DNA from: Candidatus Moranbacteria bacterium UBA2282
GTDB lineage: Bacteria > Patescibacteriota > Minisyncoccia > Moranbacterales > UBA2206
Length of the DNA: 64,000 bases
Assembly: GCA_002345745.1 (NCBI GenBank)
Contig: DDWQ01000014.1
Span: forward strand, 26,834-90,833
Direction of reading: 5' to 3'
Positions 49,901 through 59,186 of this stretch are shown in pieces; position 1 is the first letter of the stretch, and the number at the start of each line of letters is the position of its first letter. The notes beneath the pieces were generated by a model, which saw only the letters and a list, made by a program, of their open reading frames with translations, searched no databases and was not told the origin of the DNA. A program made the position numbers and the translations under genes.

Positions 49901-50383
49901 ATGAATGATTTAATAATTTTTGGAGCTACAAATCTAATCTGGTTCATTATAATTATAGCTGGTATTTTTTGTCTTTTGCAGTCAAGAAAAAAACAAAAAG
50001 AGCTGATAATTTTTATTGGAATTTCTTTGCCGATAATCTATATTGTAGCTAAAATTGGTAGTCTATTTTATTTTGATACGCGTCCTTTTGTAATAGAAAA
50101 TTTCGTGCCACTTATTGCACATGCGCCAGATAATGGCTTTCCGTCAGATCACACTCTTTTGAGCTCAGCTGTGGCAATGGTGATATTTTTTTATAATCGA
50201 AAAATTGGTTTGTTGTTATTGATTCTGGCGTTACTGGTTGGGCTTTCTCGCATATTAGCCGGTGTGCATCACGCGACAGATATTTTTGGCAGTCTGGGCT
50301 TTGCAATTATTTTTTCATGGTTAGTGCATAAATATGGAATGCCAATCATTTTACAATCAAAAATTTATAAAAAATATTTTTAA
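49901..50383 (+). CDS. PAP2-family membrane phosphatase (undecaprenyl-diphosphatase-like)
   Basis: A 160-residue protein with five to six helices. The three PAP2 phosphatase signature blocks are present: RPF near residues 64-66 (with the upstream Lys), PSDHTL near 84-89 with the catalytic His, and SRILAGVHHATD near 110-121. Lipid-phosphate phosphatases of this size recycle undecaprenyl diphosphate or dephosphorylate phosphatidylglycerophosphate. The exact substrate is unclear, but a cell-envelope role is likely. It ends 5 nt before a tiny membrane protein gene. Confidence 0.88.
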   Translation: MNDLIIFGATNLIWFIIIIAGIFCLLQSRKKQKELIIFIGISLPIIYIVAKIGSLFYFDTRPFVIENFVPLIAHAPDNGFPSDHTLLSSAVAMVIFFYNRKIGLLLLILALLVGLSRILAGVHHATDIFGSLGFAIIFSWLVHKYGMPIILQSKIYKKYF

Positions 50384-50388
50384 ATAAG

Positions 50389-50577
50389 ATGCTAGAACTT
50401 ATAAAAAATCTGTCAGTGCAAATCGAACAGGGTGTTCAAAAATATTTTCCAATGTATATGGAATGGCTGACGGGAAAACTAGATTCTGATAATGCTTTTG
50501 GAACATTAGCTATAGTCGGCGTGGTTACTTTTATGGGATTATTTATTTATCTGCATATTAGAAATAACTTAGCATAA
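50389..50577 (+). CDS. Small single-pass membrane protein (62 aa)
   Basis: A 62-residue protein with an amphipathic N-terminal half (VQIEQGVQKYFPMYMEWL) and one C-terminal transmembrane helix (TLAIVGVVTFMGLFIYLHI). It follows the PAP2 gene by 5 nt and precedes a terminator, so it is the second gene of a two-gene unit. No family is recognised. Confidence 0.6.
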   Translation: MLELIKNLSVQIEQGVQKYFPMYMEWLTGKLDSDNAFGTLAIVGVVTFMGLFIYLHIRNNLA

Positions 50578-50610
50578 TTGTTTTTAGCTCAGGCTATTTT
50601 CAAATGAAAG

Positions 50611-50634
50611 TTACTGTTTCGACAGTAATTTTTT
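50611..50634 (+). terminator. Terminator with TTCG loop
   Basis: TTACTGT (50611-50617), loop TTCG, ACAGTAA (50622-50628), followed by six T. The UUCG-type tetraloop makes it stable. Confidence 0.85.
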
Positions 50635-50649
50635 GGTAATTTTTTTAGG

Positions 50650-50678
50650 TTGATTTGTTCCATTTTTTGGGGTATAAT
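50650..50678 (+). promoter_or_regulatory. Promoter of uvrA
   Basis: TTGATT (50650-50655), a 17-bp spacer and TATAAT (50673-50678), 36 nt before the ATG at 50709. Confidence 0.75.
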
Positions 50679-50708
50679 CAAGCTTGTCATTTAAAATTTG
50701 TTTAAAAT

Positions 50709-53678
50709 ATGGACAAAATTATAATAAAGGGAGCCAGAGAACATAACCTCAAAAATATTGATCTAGAATTGCCTAGAGATAAATTTGTTGTGTTTACGGG
50801 AATTTCCGGGTCGGGAAAATCGACGTTGGCTTTTGATACAATTTTTGCAGAGGGGCAAAGAAGATATTTAGAGAGTTTGTCTTCGTACGCTCGGCAGTTT
50901 TTGGGACAAATGGATAAGCCGGATGTGGATTATATTGAAGGACTTTCGCCAGCTATTTCCATTTCGCAAAAAGCTTCTTCGCAAAATCCACGCTCGACAG
51001 TGGGGACGGTGACAGAAATTCATGATTATTTGCGCTTGCTGTATGCTAAGGTCGGCATTCCGCATTGTCCAACCTGCGGTAAGAAAATAACTAAACTATC
51101 GCTGGATGAAATTGTGGATCGGATTATTGGTATTGGAGAGGGAAAAGAAATTGAAATTGTAGCACCCGTAGTACGACAAAGAAAAGGTGAATATTCCTCG
51201 CTATTAGAAGAAATGTGGAAACGTGGATTTTCACGAGCCTATGTGAATGGTAAGAAAATTGAATTGTTGGCCAAGATGGATGCGACGGTAAAATTAGCCA
51301 GATACAAAAAACATGATATTGATATTGTCGTGGATAATGTGAAAATTCAAGATGGAAATATCGGTCGCATTTTTGAAGATGTGGAGCGGGCACTTAAGCT
51401 ATCAGAGGGTTTAGTGAAAATAAATTTCCAAGATACAAAAAACAATAACCAAACAAATCTCATCCGCCGCGGCGGACAAATCTCAAAATCCAAATCAACA
51501 TCCAAATCAACTACAAACCAAAAACTACAAACCAAAAACCAATCTGCTGTGTATAATCAAAAATTAGCCTGTTCAATACATGAGGTTGAATTTCCTGAAT
51601 TGGAACCGCGCTTATTTTCTTTTAATTCACCCTATGGTGCATGTCCTGCTTGTGAAGGCTTGGGCACAAAAAAAGAAATTGATCCTGATTTGGTGATGCC
51701 TGATACCAGCAAAACGATTGCACAGGGTGGTCTGATGCCATGGAATTTCAAAAAAAATAATTATTACGGCGGAGTGCTATTATCAGTTTGCAAACATTTT
51801 AATATTTCTGATAATGTGCGTTTGCGGGATTTGCCGGAGCGTAAATTAAATATTCTATTATATGGTGCATCTGATGCAACTGATATGATTTCATCTGAGG
51901 AAACAGAGGATGTAGCTATTCGTATTCGTGCTAAAACTGGCACTGCCTGGACTTTCACGATGAGCTGGCGCGGAGTGGTGGGCTTCTTGCAAGATCGCTA
52001 TTTTAAAACTGAATCGGACACTGTACGAGCCAATATTGAAAAATATATGTCACAGAATCCCTGTTCTGCTTGCAAAGGCCGACGCTATAAACCAGAAACA
52101 CTGTTAGTAACTATTGGCAATAATAATATTGCGGAAGTTTCAAATATCAGCGTTTCGCAGTCATTGGAATTTTTTAAAAAATTCAAAACAACTAAAACAG
52201 AAGAATTAATTGCGGGCCGAATTTTAAAGGAAATTCAAGCTCGTTTGGAGTTTCTGGAGAATGTCGGTTTGGGCTATCTGACACTGTCGCGTTCAGCGGC
52301 GACATTGGCTGGTGGCGAGGCACAACGCATTCGCTTGGCGTCACAAATTGGTTCGCAACTAGTTGGCGTGCTATATATTTTGGATGAGCCATCCATTGGA
52401 CTACATGCACGTGATAATACTAAACTATTGCAGACTTTATTACAGTTGCGTGATATCGGTAATACTTTGATTGTGATTGAGCATGATGAAGAAACAATGC
52501 GTGCCGCTGATTATTTGGTGGATATTGGACCGGGAGCGGGAAGATTGGGTGGAGAAATTGTAGCGCAAGGGACGCCAGAAGAAGTGATGCGAAATCCAAA
52601 ATCTTTGACGGCCAAATATTTGAACGGCGAATTGGTGATTGCAGTGCCAGTAGTGCGTCGTAGCGTTAAAAATAAAAAATGGCTAGTGGTGCGTGGTGCA
52701 CGAGAAAACAACTTGAAGAATGTGACAGTGGAATTTCCTTTGAAAGTTTTGACGGTAGTGACGGGCGTGTCTGGTTCGGGCAAGTCATCTTTGGTAGAGG
52801 ATATTTTGTATAAATCCCTGTCAAATAAGTTGATGCATTCACTGGAAAAAGCTGGCAAGTATTCAGAATTGATTGGCATTCAACACCTGAACAAAGTGAT
52901 TATGATTGACCAATCGCCGATTGGGCGCACACCGCGTTCAAATCCGGCCACTTATACCGGACTGTTCACGCCGATTCGCGAATTGTTTGCTTCCACGCGT
53001 GGTGCCAAGAGCAAAGGCTATAGCCCCGGCAGATTTTCTTTTAATGTTGCGGGCGGGCGTTGTGATAATTGCAAAGGTGAAGGATATATCAAAATTGAAA
53101 TGCAATTTATGCCAGATGTCTACTTGCCGTGTGATGTCTGCAAGAGTAAGCGCTATAATCGTGAAACTTTGGAAGTGAGATATAAGGAAAAGAATATTGC
53201 GGAAGTTTTAGCGATGACCGTGAGTGAAGCGAAAGAATTTTTTCAAAATTTTCATGATATTTATGATAAACTAGCGGTGCTGGAGGAAGTTGGTTTGGGT
53301 TATATCCATCTTGGGCAAGCGGCTACCACTCTTTCCGGTGGCGAAGCACAGCGCATTAAACTCGCCACAGAACTGTCGCGCAGAGCAACAGGTGACACGC
53401 TGTATATTTTGGATGAGCCGACCACAGGACTCCATTTTGATGATATTAAAAAATTGTTAGTAGTTCTGAATCGTTTGGTAGATGCTGGTAACACAGTGAT
53501 TGTAATTGAACATAATATGGATGTCATCAAAACAGCGGATTGGATTATTGATCTTGGGCCGGAAGGCGGAGAACTTGGTGGACGCGTGATTGTAACCGGT
53601 CCGCCAGAAGAAATCGTGACCTATCACGAAGAAAGTTATACAGCGAAATATTTGCGAGAGTTTTTGAAGAAAAAATAG
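50709..53678 (+). CDS. uvrA: Excinuclease ABC subunit A with repeat-derived insertion
   Basis: A 989-residue DNA damage-recognition ATPase. Two ABC modules are present: Walker [12 protein letters not shown] near residues 30-40 and [11 protein letters not shown] near 679-689; signatures [12 protein letters not shown] and [12 protein letters not shown]; the CxxC zinc modules [27 protein letters not shown]. It is longer than usual (about 940) because residues about 243-283, just before the second zinc module, are an insertion rich in Asn, Lys, Ser, Thr and Gln, encoded by repeats at 51433-51549. A palindromic operator-like site follows the stop and uvrC comes next. Confidence 0.96.
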   Translation: MDKIIIKGAREHNLKNIDLELPRDKFVVFTGISGSGKSTLAFDTIFAEGQRRYLESLSSYARQFLGQMDKPDVDYIEGLSPAISISQKASSQNPRSTVGTVTEIHDYLRLLYAKVGIPHCPTCGKKITKLSLDEIVDRIIGIGEGKEIEIVAPVVRQRKGEYSSLLEEMWKRGFSRAYVNGKKIELLAKMDATVKLARYKKHDIDIVVDNVKIQDGNIGRIFEDVERALKLSEGLVKINFQDTKNNNQTNLIRRGGQISKSKSTSKSTTNQKLQTKNQSAVYNQKLACSIHEVEFPELEPRLFSFNSPYGACPACEGLGTKKEIDPDLVMPDTSKTIAQGGLMPWNFKKNNYYGGVLLSVCKHFNISDNVRLRDLPERKLNILLYGASDATDMISSEETEDVAIRIRAKTGTAWTFTMSWRGVVGFLQDRYFKTESDTVRANIEKYMSQNPCSACKGRRYKPETLLVTIGNNNIAEVSNISVSQSLEFFKKFKTTKTEELIAGRILKEIQARLEFLENVGLGYLTLSRSAATLAGGEAQRIRLASQIGSQLVGVLYILDEPSIGLHARDNTKLLQTLLQLRDIGNTLIVIEHDEETMRAADYLVDIGPGAGRLGGEIVAQGTPEEVMRNPKSLTAKYLNGELVIAVPVVRRSVKNKKWLVVRGARENNLKNVTVEFPLKVLTVVTGVSGSGKSSLVEDILYKSLSNKLMHSLEKAGKYSELIGIQHLNKVIMIDQSPIGRTPRSNPATYTGLFTPIRELFASTRGAKSKGYSPGRFSFNVAGGRCDNCKGEGYIKIEMQFMPDVYLPCDVCKSKRYNRETLEVRYKEKNIAEVLAMTVSEAKEFFQNFHDIYDKLAVLEEVGLGYIHLGQAATTLSGGEAQRIKLATELSRRATGDTLYILDEPTTGLHFDDIKKLLVVLNRLVDAGNTVIVIEHNMDVIKTADWIIDLGPEGGELGGRVIVTGPPEEIVTYHEESYTAKYLREFLKKK
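51433..51549. repeat. A-rich repeats plus GC palindrome inside uvrA
   Basis: The segment consists of ACAAA/AAATC-type short repeats (ATACAAAAAACAATAACC..., then CTACAAACCAAAAA twice) with a perfect 14-bp palindrome TCCGCCGCGGCGGA (51463-51476). It encodes the low-complexity insertion of UvrA in frame. The palindrome matches TCCGCC/GGCGGA in the leader at 59148. Confidence 0.7.
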
Positions 53679-53682
53679 TATA

Positions 53683-53704
53683 TACCTGAGTATATACTTA
53701 GGTA
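53683..53704 (+). promoter_or_regulatory. Operator-like palindrome between uvrA and uvrC
   Basis: TACCTgAGTATATACTtAGGTA type: arms TACCT (53683-53687) and AGGTA (53700-53704) with AGTATATACT between them, one mismatch in 22 bp. It has no T-run, so it is not a terminator. It could be a binding site for a dimeric repressor controlling uvrC, for example a damage-response regulator; none is identified in the window. Confidence 0.55.
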
Positions 53705-53729
53705 CGTATTTTAATATGTGCTTTGGAAA

Positions 53730-55064
53730 ATGAATATGAAGACATTAGATATAACTGAAAAAGTAAAGCAATTGCCTTCAAATACAGGTGTGTATCTTTT
53801 TCGTGATAAAGCGAGAAAGATTATTTATATTGGCAAAGCGACAAATTTGAAAAGTCGGGTTTCATCTTATTTTCGAAGCTATCGTGGGAGTGATCGACCA
53901 ATTGAGATGATGATTGCGCAAGTGGCGGACATTGAAGTGCAAGAAACTGAGAGTGTGTTAGAGGCGCTCATTTTGGAGTCCAATCTCATTAAGAAGCATC
54001 AGCCAAAATATAATGTTAAAGAAAAAGACGATAAGTCCTTTAGCTATTTTGTAGTTACTAAAGAAGATTTTCCGCGGGTGTTGATTATGAGAAAAACAGA
54101 CATTGAGAAAGATACAAAAAACAAGATACAAGATACAAAAAAATCTCAAACCTCAAAACTACAAACTGCAAACTACAAACTACAAACTTTTTACGGTCCA
54201 TACACTTCAAAAAAGCAAATGGAAATCGCACTGAAAATAATCCGCAAGATTTTTCCTTTTCATTCCGGCAAGCAAAAAACTGAAAAAGGCTGTCTGGATT
54301 TTCAATTGGGTCGTTGTCCTGGACCATACGCCGGTGCAATTTCCAAAACTGATTATGCAAAAAATATTCGGGGCATCGAAATGATTTTGCAAGGTAAGAA
54401 AAAAAGTTTATTAACGAAATTGGAAAAAGAAATGACTGGGTTGGCAAAAAAAGAGGAATTTGAAAAAGCTGGAGAAATTCGCAATAAAATTTTTGCTTTA
54501 CAACATATTCAGGATATAGCGCTTATCAGTCGTGATGACAAGATACAAAGTACAAAATACAAATCACAAAAAAATTCCAAAAACTACAAACTACAAACTA
54601 CAAACTTTCGAATAGAGGCTTATGACATTTCTAATTTGAGTGGGCAACAAGCGGTTGGTTCGATGGTGGTTTTTGATCAGGGCGAGCCGAATAAAAAAGA
54701 ATATCGCAAATTTAAAATAAAAACAGTGGTAGGTGCAAATGACGTGGCAATGATGCAAGAAGTTTTGCTGCGACGGTTGAATAATGCTTGGGTGCAACCA
54801 GATTTAATTTTGCTGGACGGCGGGCAAGGACATATTAATATGGCACAAAAACTTTTGAGTGAATTGGGCTTTGCAATTCCGTTAGTGGCAGTGGCTAAAG
54901 GACCGACAAGAAAAAAATTAGAATTACGCTTTGGAAAATACAAGCTGGATAAAGATAGCGAGGTTATTTTGCGGGATGATAATTTATTAAAATCAATTAT
55001 GGACGAGGCGCATCGTTTTGCAATAACATATCATAGAAAGGTGCGGAAAAGTGAATTTATTTAA
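53730..55064 (+). CDS. uvrC: Excinuclease ABC subunit C, short form with repeat insertions
   Basis: A 444-residue dual-incision nuclease. The GIY-YIG domain is at the start (TGVYLFRDKARKIIYIGKAT, about residues 16-35), a UVR motif follows (KKEEFEKAGEIRNKI, about 240-254), then the RNase H-like domain (IEAYDISNLSGQQAVGSMVVF, LILLDGGQGHINMA, ending RFAITYHRKVR). The C-terminal helix-hairpin-helix domain of full-length UvrC (about 600) is missing. Two low-complexity insertions, near residues 128-153 and 270-293, are encoded by CTACAAA heptamer runs. The ATG at 53730 is chosen over a GTG at 53718; ATG 53736 is also possible. Confidence 0.93.
   Translation: MNMKTLDITEKVKQLPSNTGVYLFRDKARKIIYIGKATNLKSRVSSYFRSYRGSDRPIEMMIAQVADIEVQETESVLEALILESNLIKKHQPKYNVKEKDDKSFSYFVVTKEDFPRVLIMRKTDIEKDTKNKIQDTKKSQTSKLQTANYKLQTFYGPYTSKKQMEIALKIIRKIFPFHSGKQKTEKGCLDFQLGRCPGPYAGAISKTDYAKNIRGIEMILQGKKKSLLTKLEKEMTGLAKKEEFEKAGEIRNKIFALQHIQDIALISRDDKIQSTKYKSQKNSKNYKLQTTNFRIEAYDISNLSGQQAVGSMVVFDQGEPNKKEYRKFKIKTVVGANDVAMMQEVLLRRLNNAWVQPDLILLDGGQGHINMAQKLLSELGFAIPLVAVAKGPTRKKLELRFGKYKLDKDSEVILRDDNLLKSIMDEAHRFAITYHRKVRKSEFI
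54159..54186 (+). repeat. Heptanucleotide repeat CTRCAAA x4 inside uvrC
   Basis: CTACAAA, CTGCAAA, CTACAAA, CTACAAA run in tandem at 54159-54186. They encode KLQTANYKLQT in a region with no counterpart in usual UvrC. The unit is not a multiple of 3, so loss or gain of one unit would shift the frame. Confidence 0.8.
54584..54604 (+). repeat. Heptanucleotide repeat CTACAAA x3 inside uvrC
   Basis: Three perfect tandem CTACAAA units at 54584-54604, preceded by degenerate TACAAA units from 54544. Encodes NYKLQTTN before FRIEAYDISN, where the nuclease domain starts. Confidence 0.8.
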
Positions 55065-55224
55065 TTTTAAACAGAAGAAACGAGGCACTGTCTTGTCTCT
55101 TTCTAGTCCTTTACAAACCCGAAAAAATACTCTAAAATATTTAACTAGACTAACATTCTTCAAAAACTATCATAATAAAAAGGATGTCCCTGAATAAGCT
55201 TTAAAAAATTCATTTTTCATAATC

Positions 55225-58071
55225 ATGGCAAAAATTACATCTAAGCGCAGAGACAAAATAATTATTCGTGGAGCCAAAGTTAATAACTTGAAGAATGTGG
55301 ATATTGATATTCCACGAGATCAATTAGTAGTTATAACAGGCTTGTCTGGTTCAGGAAAATCATCGCTAGCCTTTGATGTTGTCTATGCTGAAGGAAATAG
55401 GCGGTATCTGGACGGGATGTCTTCTTATGCGCGACAATTTTTGGATGTGGGGGCAAAGCCGGATGTTGATAAAATTGAAAATCTTAGTCCAACAATTTCC
55501 ATTGACCAAAAAAGTCTCAGTCGTAGTCCGCGCTCATCCGTGGGAACGCTCACTGAAATCTATGATTATTTGCGGGTTTTGTTTGCAAAAATTGGCGAGC
55601 CACACTGTCCCAAATGTGGCACTGCAATGGAACGAAAAAGCAACCAAGAAATCTTGGATGAGATTATGGTATTGCCAGACAAAACGCAAATAGCTATTTT
55701 AGCCAAAGTTAAAGAAAATGGGAAGACTTCCAAAGAAATTTTACGAAGCATCAGTCAGATTGGCTATGCTCGCGTTAGATTTAATGGAAAAATTATGCTA
55801 GTGACAGAAGCTTTAGCAATCGCTAGTGAATATGAAAGTGCAATTGAAGTTGTCATTGATAGGATCAATATACGACATAAAAATCCAGATTCGGAAAGAA
55901 TTATTGATTCAATTGAAACAGGTCTAAAAGTTGGCAATGGTTCAATTATCGTAGCTATTTCTAATGAAGAAGACAGATTTTATAATAAAGATTTTGTCTG
56001 TCACGAGTGTCGTACAAGAATTTCTGAAATAACTCCACGTCATTTTTCATTCAATAGTCCAGAAGGAGCATGCGAACATTGCTCTGGCTTGGGAATAACT
56101 AAGGAGGTGGATATTAATCTAGTGATGCCAAATAGGAAACTTTCTTTGGCAGAGGGTGCTATTTTGCCATGGAGTAAATCTAATGGCAGATTAGGTGGTC
56201 AAGGGAATTACATTAATATTTTAGAAGCATTAAGTAGAGAATATGGTTTTGATATTAATATGCCAGTGAAAAATCTTTCCGAAGAGGCTGTTGATATTAT
56301 TTTTTATGGTCCAGAAAGAAAAGAACTTTTTATTGAACATCCACAAGACATGGGTGGTATAAAAAAAATCAGTGTTGTTTTTGAGGGTGTTATTGCATCA
56401 ATTAAGAAGAAATATCAGGAAGCAAATTCAGACTATGTAAGATGTGATTTGGAAAAATATATGTTGGAAAAAACTTGTCCAGCTTGTGAAGGCAAGCGAC
56501 TAAAAGATGAATTCTTAGCAGTGTTAATTAATAAAAAATCAATTGATGATGTTGTTAGTTCTGATATCGGGAAGTTTTTGATGTTTTTGGATAGTTTAAA
56601 TAACCTAAAAAATGAAAGAACAAAAAAAGATATTGCGGCACCTCTAGTAAAAGAAATGAAATTAAAAGCAGAAGCTCTTGTAAATGTTGGTTTGGAATAT
56701 CTATCACTCTCACGCGGTGCTAATTCAATTTCTGGTGGAGAAGCACAAAGAATTCGACTAGCGACGCAGATTGGTTCGGAATTAATGGGGATTACATATG
56801 TTCTTGATGAGCCATCAATCGGATTACACAATCGGGATACCGAAAAACTGATTAATACAATGCAACTTTTGCGAGAGGGTGGAAATTCCTTAATTGTAGT
56901 TGAACATGATGAAGATATTATTCGTAAAGCTGACTGGATAATCGATATGGGACCGGGAGCTGGCGAAGAGGGAGGCGAAGTTATTTTTCAGGGCGATTTA
57001 AAAAAACTTCTCAATTCAAACACCTCAACAGCAAAATATTTAACTGGCAAGAAAAAGGTGGCAGAGAAAAGAAGTTTTCGAAAAGGTGCTAAAAAATCAA
57101 TTGAAATTATTGGTGCAACAGAGCATAATTTAAAAAATATCAATATAGAAATTCCACTAGGAAAGTTTGTTTCAATTACTGGTGTTTCCGGTTCTGGAAA
57201 ATCAACCTTAGTAGCAGGAATTTTAGCGAAAGCTTTGTCAAAACACTTTTTTAATGCTAAGGATGTTCCAGGAGCGCATAAGAAAATTAAAGGTTTGGAA
57301 AATATTGATAAGGTAATTAATATTAATCAGGCACCAATTGGGAGAACGCCTAGATCAAATGCTGCAACGTATACAGGTGTGTTTTCTTTAATTCGCGAGC
57401 TATTTGCATCAACAGATGAATCTAAAAATTGTGGCTATACACCAAGTCGCTTTAGCTTCAATATGAAAGGCGGTCGTTGTGAGGTTTGCCAAGGCGATGG
57501 AACGAAAAAAATTGAAATGCATTTATTGCCAGATATGTATGTTAAATGTGAAGCTTGCAACGGTATGCGATATAACACAAAAACACTGGATATTGAATAT
57601 CAGGGTGTGAATATTGCGGAAGTGCTAGATATGAGTGTTTCCTATGCCTTGAGATTTTTCAAAAAATCAACGCTTATTGCGGATAAATTATTAACTTTAG
57701 AACAAGTCGGTTTGGGTTATTTGAAATTAGGACAAAGTGCGACTAATCTTTCTGGTGGAGAAGCGCAAAGAATTAAATTAGCCACTGAGTTAGCTCGTAA
57801 ATCAACTGGTAAGACACTATATATTTTAGACGAGCCAACAATTGGCTTGCATTTTGATGATGTAAAAAGATTGTTGGGAATTTTGGATGCGCTAGTGGAT
57901 AAAGGCAATTCTATTTTAGTAGTAGAACATAATTTGGATGTTATTCGTAATTCTGATTGGGTTATCGATATTGGTCCAGAAGGCGGGGATAAAGGTGGTG
58001 AGATTGTTTATGCGGGAACGCCAGATAAGTTGAAAAAAGTGAAGAGAAGTTGGACGGGGAAATATCTCTAA
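55225..58071 (+). CDS. Second full-length UvrA-family excinuclease subunit A paralogue
   Basis: A 948-residue UvrA paralogue. Walker A motifs TGLSGSGKSS (about residues 35-44) and [10 protein letters not shown] (about 652-661), signatures [12 protein letters not shown] and [12 protein letters not shown], and zinc modules CPKCG, CEHCSG, CPACEG and CEVCQGDG are all present. The putative UvrB-binding region between residues about 115 and 250 is retained, unlike the shorter class II UvrA2 proteins. It lacks the low-complexity insertion of the first copy. It lies 160 nt after uvrC, giving an unusual uvrA-uvrC-uvrA order. Whether it acts in repair or in drug resistance is open. Confidence 0.92.
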   Translation: MAKITSKRRDKIIIRGAKVNNLKNVDIDIPRDQLVVITGLSGSGKSSLAFDVVYAEGNRRYLDGMSSYARQFLDVGAKPDVDKIENLSPTISIDQKSLSRSPRSSVGTLTEIYDYLRVLFAKIGEPHCPKCGTAMERKSNQEILDEIMVLPDKTQIAILAKVKENGKTSKEILRSISQIGYARVRFNGKIMLVTEALAIASEYESAIEVVIDRINIRHKNPDSERIIDSIETGLKVGNGSIIVAISNEEDRFYNKDFVCHECRTRISEITPRHFSFNSPEGACEHCSGLGITKEVDINLVMPNRKLSLAEGAILPWSKSNGRLGGQGNYINILEALSREYGFDINMPVKNLSEEAVDIIFYGPERKELFIEHPQDMGGIKKISVVFEGVIASIKKKYQEANSDYVRCDLEKYMLEKTCPACEGKRLKDEFLAVLINKKSIDDVVSSDIGKFLMFLDSLNNLKNERTKKDIAAPLVKEMKLKAEALVNVGLEYLSLSRGANSISGGEAQRIRLATQIGSELMGITYVLDEPSIGLHNRDTEKLINTMQLLREGGNSLIVVEHDEDIIRKADWIIDMGPGAGEEGGEVIFQGDLKKLLNSNTSTAKYLTGKKKVAEKRSFRKGAKKSIEIIGATEHNLKNINIEIPLGKFVSITGVSGSGKSTLVAGILAKALSKHFFNAKDVPGAHKKIKGLENIDKVININQAPIGRTPRSNAATYTGVFSLIRELFASTDESKNCGYTPSRFSFNMKGGRCEVCQGDGTKKIEMHLLPDMYVKCEACNGMRYNTKTLDIEYQGVNIAEVLDMSVSYALRFFKKSTLIADKLLTLEQVGLGYLKLGQSATNLSGGEAQRIKLATELARKSTGKTLYILDEPTIGLHFDDVKRLLGILDALVDKGNSILVVEHNLDVIRNSDWVIDIGPEGGDKGGEIVYAGTPDKLKKVKRSWTGKYL

Positions 58072-58086
58072 AAAATTATAAAATTT

Positions 58087-59013
58087 ATGTCGGATAATCT
58101 CTCTAAATATATTCTAACAACCATTGCCTATTACGATGTTATGGACTATCCAATGACAGTTTTTGAAATTTGGAAGTATCTAACGAAGATTTCAAGTGGG
58201 GATAGCAATAATGAAAGATTTTCATTGAAGGATGTTATGGTAGAATTGGAAAATGAAAAATTGCAAAAGTTTATGGAGGAATTTCAAGGATTCTATTTCT
58301 TGCGTGGCAGAAAGTCTATAGTTTTACAGCGAATTGAAAGAAATAAAATCTCTGTTAGAAAAATTAAAATTGTTAAAAGAGTTGTTTTTTGGTTGCGTTT
58401 CGTGCCTTTTGTGCGTTCAGTGGCAATTGCGGGTAGATTAGCAATGAAAAATGCGGAAGGAAAAAGCGATCTAGATTTGTTTATTATTTTAAAGAAAAAT
58501 AGAATTTTCACTGGCAGGCTCCTTGTCACATTAGTAGTTCATCTCTTGGGCAAGAGACGATATGGCAACAGAATTAGCGATCGAATTTGTTTGAATCATT
58601 TTATAACTACCAAATATGCCGTTTTAGGCAAAGACTTATTTGCTGCGCATGAATATGCGTTTCTTTTGCCAATTTTTGGTGCGAAGACCTTCAGTAAATT
58701 TCAGAAGAAAAATAACTGGATTAATAAATATAAGCCAAATTTTGAGTTTTCTATCAGAAGTTCATATGTGATTGCAGATAGTAAAATAACAAAATTTGTA
58801 CGAAAAAATTTAGAAAAAATATTACAATTTGATGTCATTGAAGAAACTCTGAGTCAATGGCAAGAAAAAAGAATAGTTAATAATCCAAAATCAAAACAAC
58901 AAGGCGGAATAATTTTATGCGGACATGAAGAATTAGCTTTTTGGCCTAACTTTGAAAATCAAGGACCAAAAGTCTTTGAAAAATTTCAAGAGCGAATATC
59001 TCACTTGAAATAA
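58087..59013 (+). CDS. Nucleotidyltransferase-fold hypothetical protein
   Basis: A 308-residue protein. The N-terminal part (about 1-75) resembles a winged helix (ILTTIAYYDVMDYPMTVFEI). The middle has VAIAGRLAMKNAEGKSDLDL (about 116-135) followed by FIIL, a nucleotidyltransferase-like G...D-x-D arrangement, although the usual GS pair is AG-R here. The rest is helical with basic segments. A third catalytic Asp is not obvious. It is 15 nt after the second uvrA and probably co-transcribed with it. Its substrate is unknown. Confidence 0.68.
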   Translation: MSDNLSKYILTTIAYYDVMDYPMTVFEIWKYLTKISSGDSNNERFSLKDVMVELENEKLQKFMEEFQGFYFLRGRKSIVLQRIERNKISVRKIKIVKRVVFWLRFVPFVRSVAIAGRLAMKNAEGKSDLDLFIILKKNRIFTGRLLVTLVVHLLGKRRYGNRISDRICLNHFITTKYAVLGKDLFAAHEYAFLLPIFGAKTFSKFQKKNNWINKYKPNFEFSIRSSYVIADSKITKFVRKNLEKILQFDVIEETLSQWQEKRIVNNPKSKQQGGIILCGHEELAFWPNFENQGPKVFEKFQERISHLK

Positions 59014-59030
59014 AAAAGCAGAATAATCTA

Positions 59031-59064
59031 AAAACTTGGTATTTCAGAAGATACCAAGTTTTTT
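59031..59064 (+). terminator. Strong intrinsic terminator
   Basis: AAAACTTGGTAT (59031-59042) pairs perfectly with ATACCAAGTTTT (59051-59062), followed by T. It ends the nucleotidyltransferase-like gene. Confidence 0.88.
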
Positions 59065-59086
59065 GTTACAAAAAAGTAATTTTTTG

Positions 59087-59095
59087 TGATATAAT
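59087..59095 (+). promoter_or_regulatory. Extended -10 promoter of the two-component operon
   Basis: TGa followed by TATAAT (59090-59095). The predicted start near 59102 gives an 85-nt leader containing the structured element at 59123-59174. Confidence 0.65.
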
Positions 59096-59122
59096 ATAGA
59101 TGTAAAATATAAACTAAATTTC

Positions 59123-59174
59123 ACCCTGTTAAATACAGCTATGCTGATCCGCCTAGGGCGGAATTTAACTGGGT
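59123..59174 (+). promoter_or_regulatory. Structured leader element before the histidine kinase
   Basis: Outer arms ACCCTGTTAAAT (59123-59134) and ATTTAACTGGGT (59163-59174) pair with one mismatch. Inside is TCCGCC-TAG-GGCGGA (59148-59162), a GC-rich hairpin of the same type as the palindrome inside uvrA. The structure ends 12 nt before the ATG, so it could affect translation. Confidence 0.6.
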
Positions 59175-59186
59175 AAAAAAATAAAA

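Noticed and set aside
51433..54604. CRISPR array suggested by the tandem repeats in uvrA/uvrC
   Set aside because: The repeats are 7-14 bp without spacers, lie inside open reading frames, and no cas gene is present.
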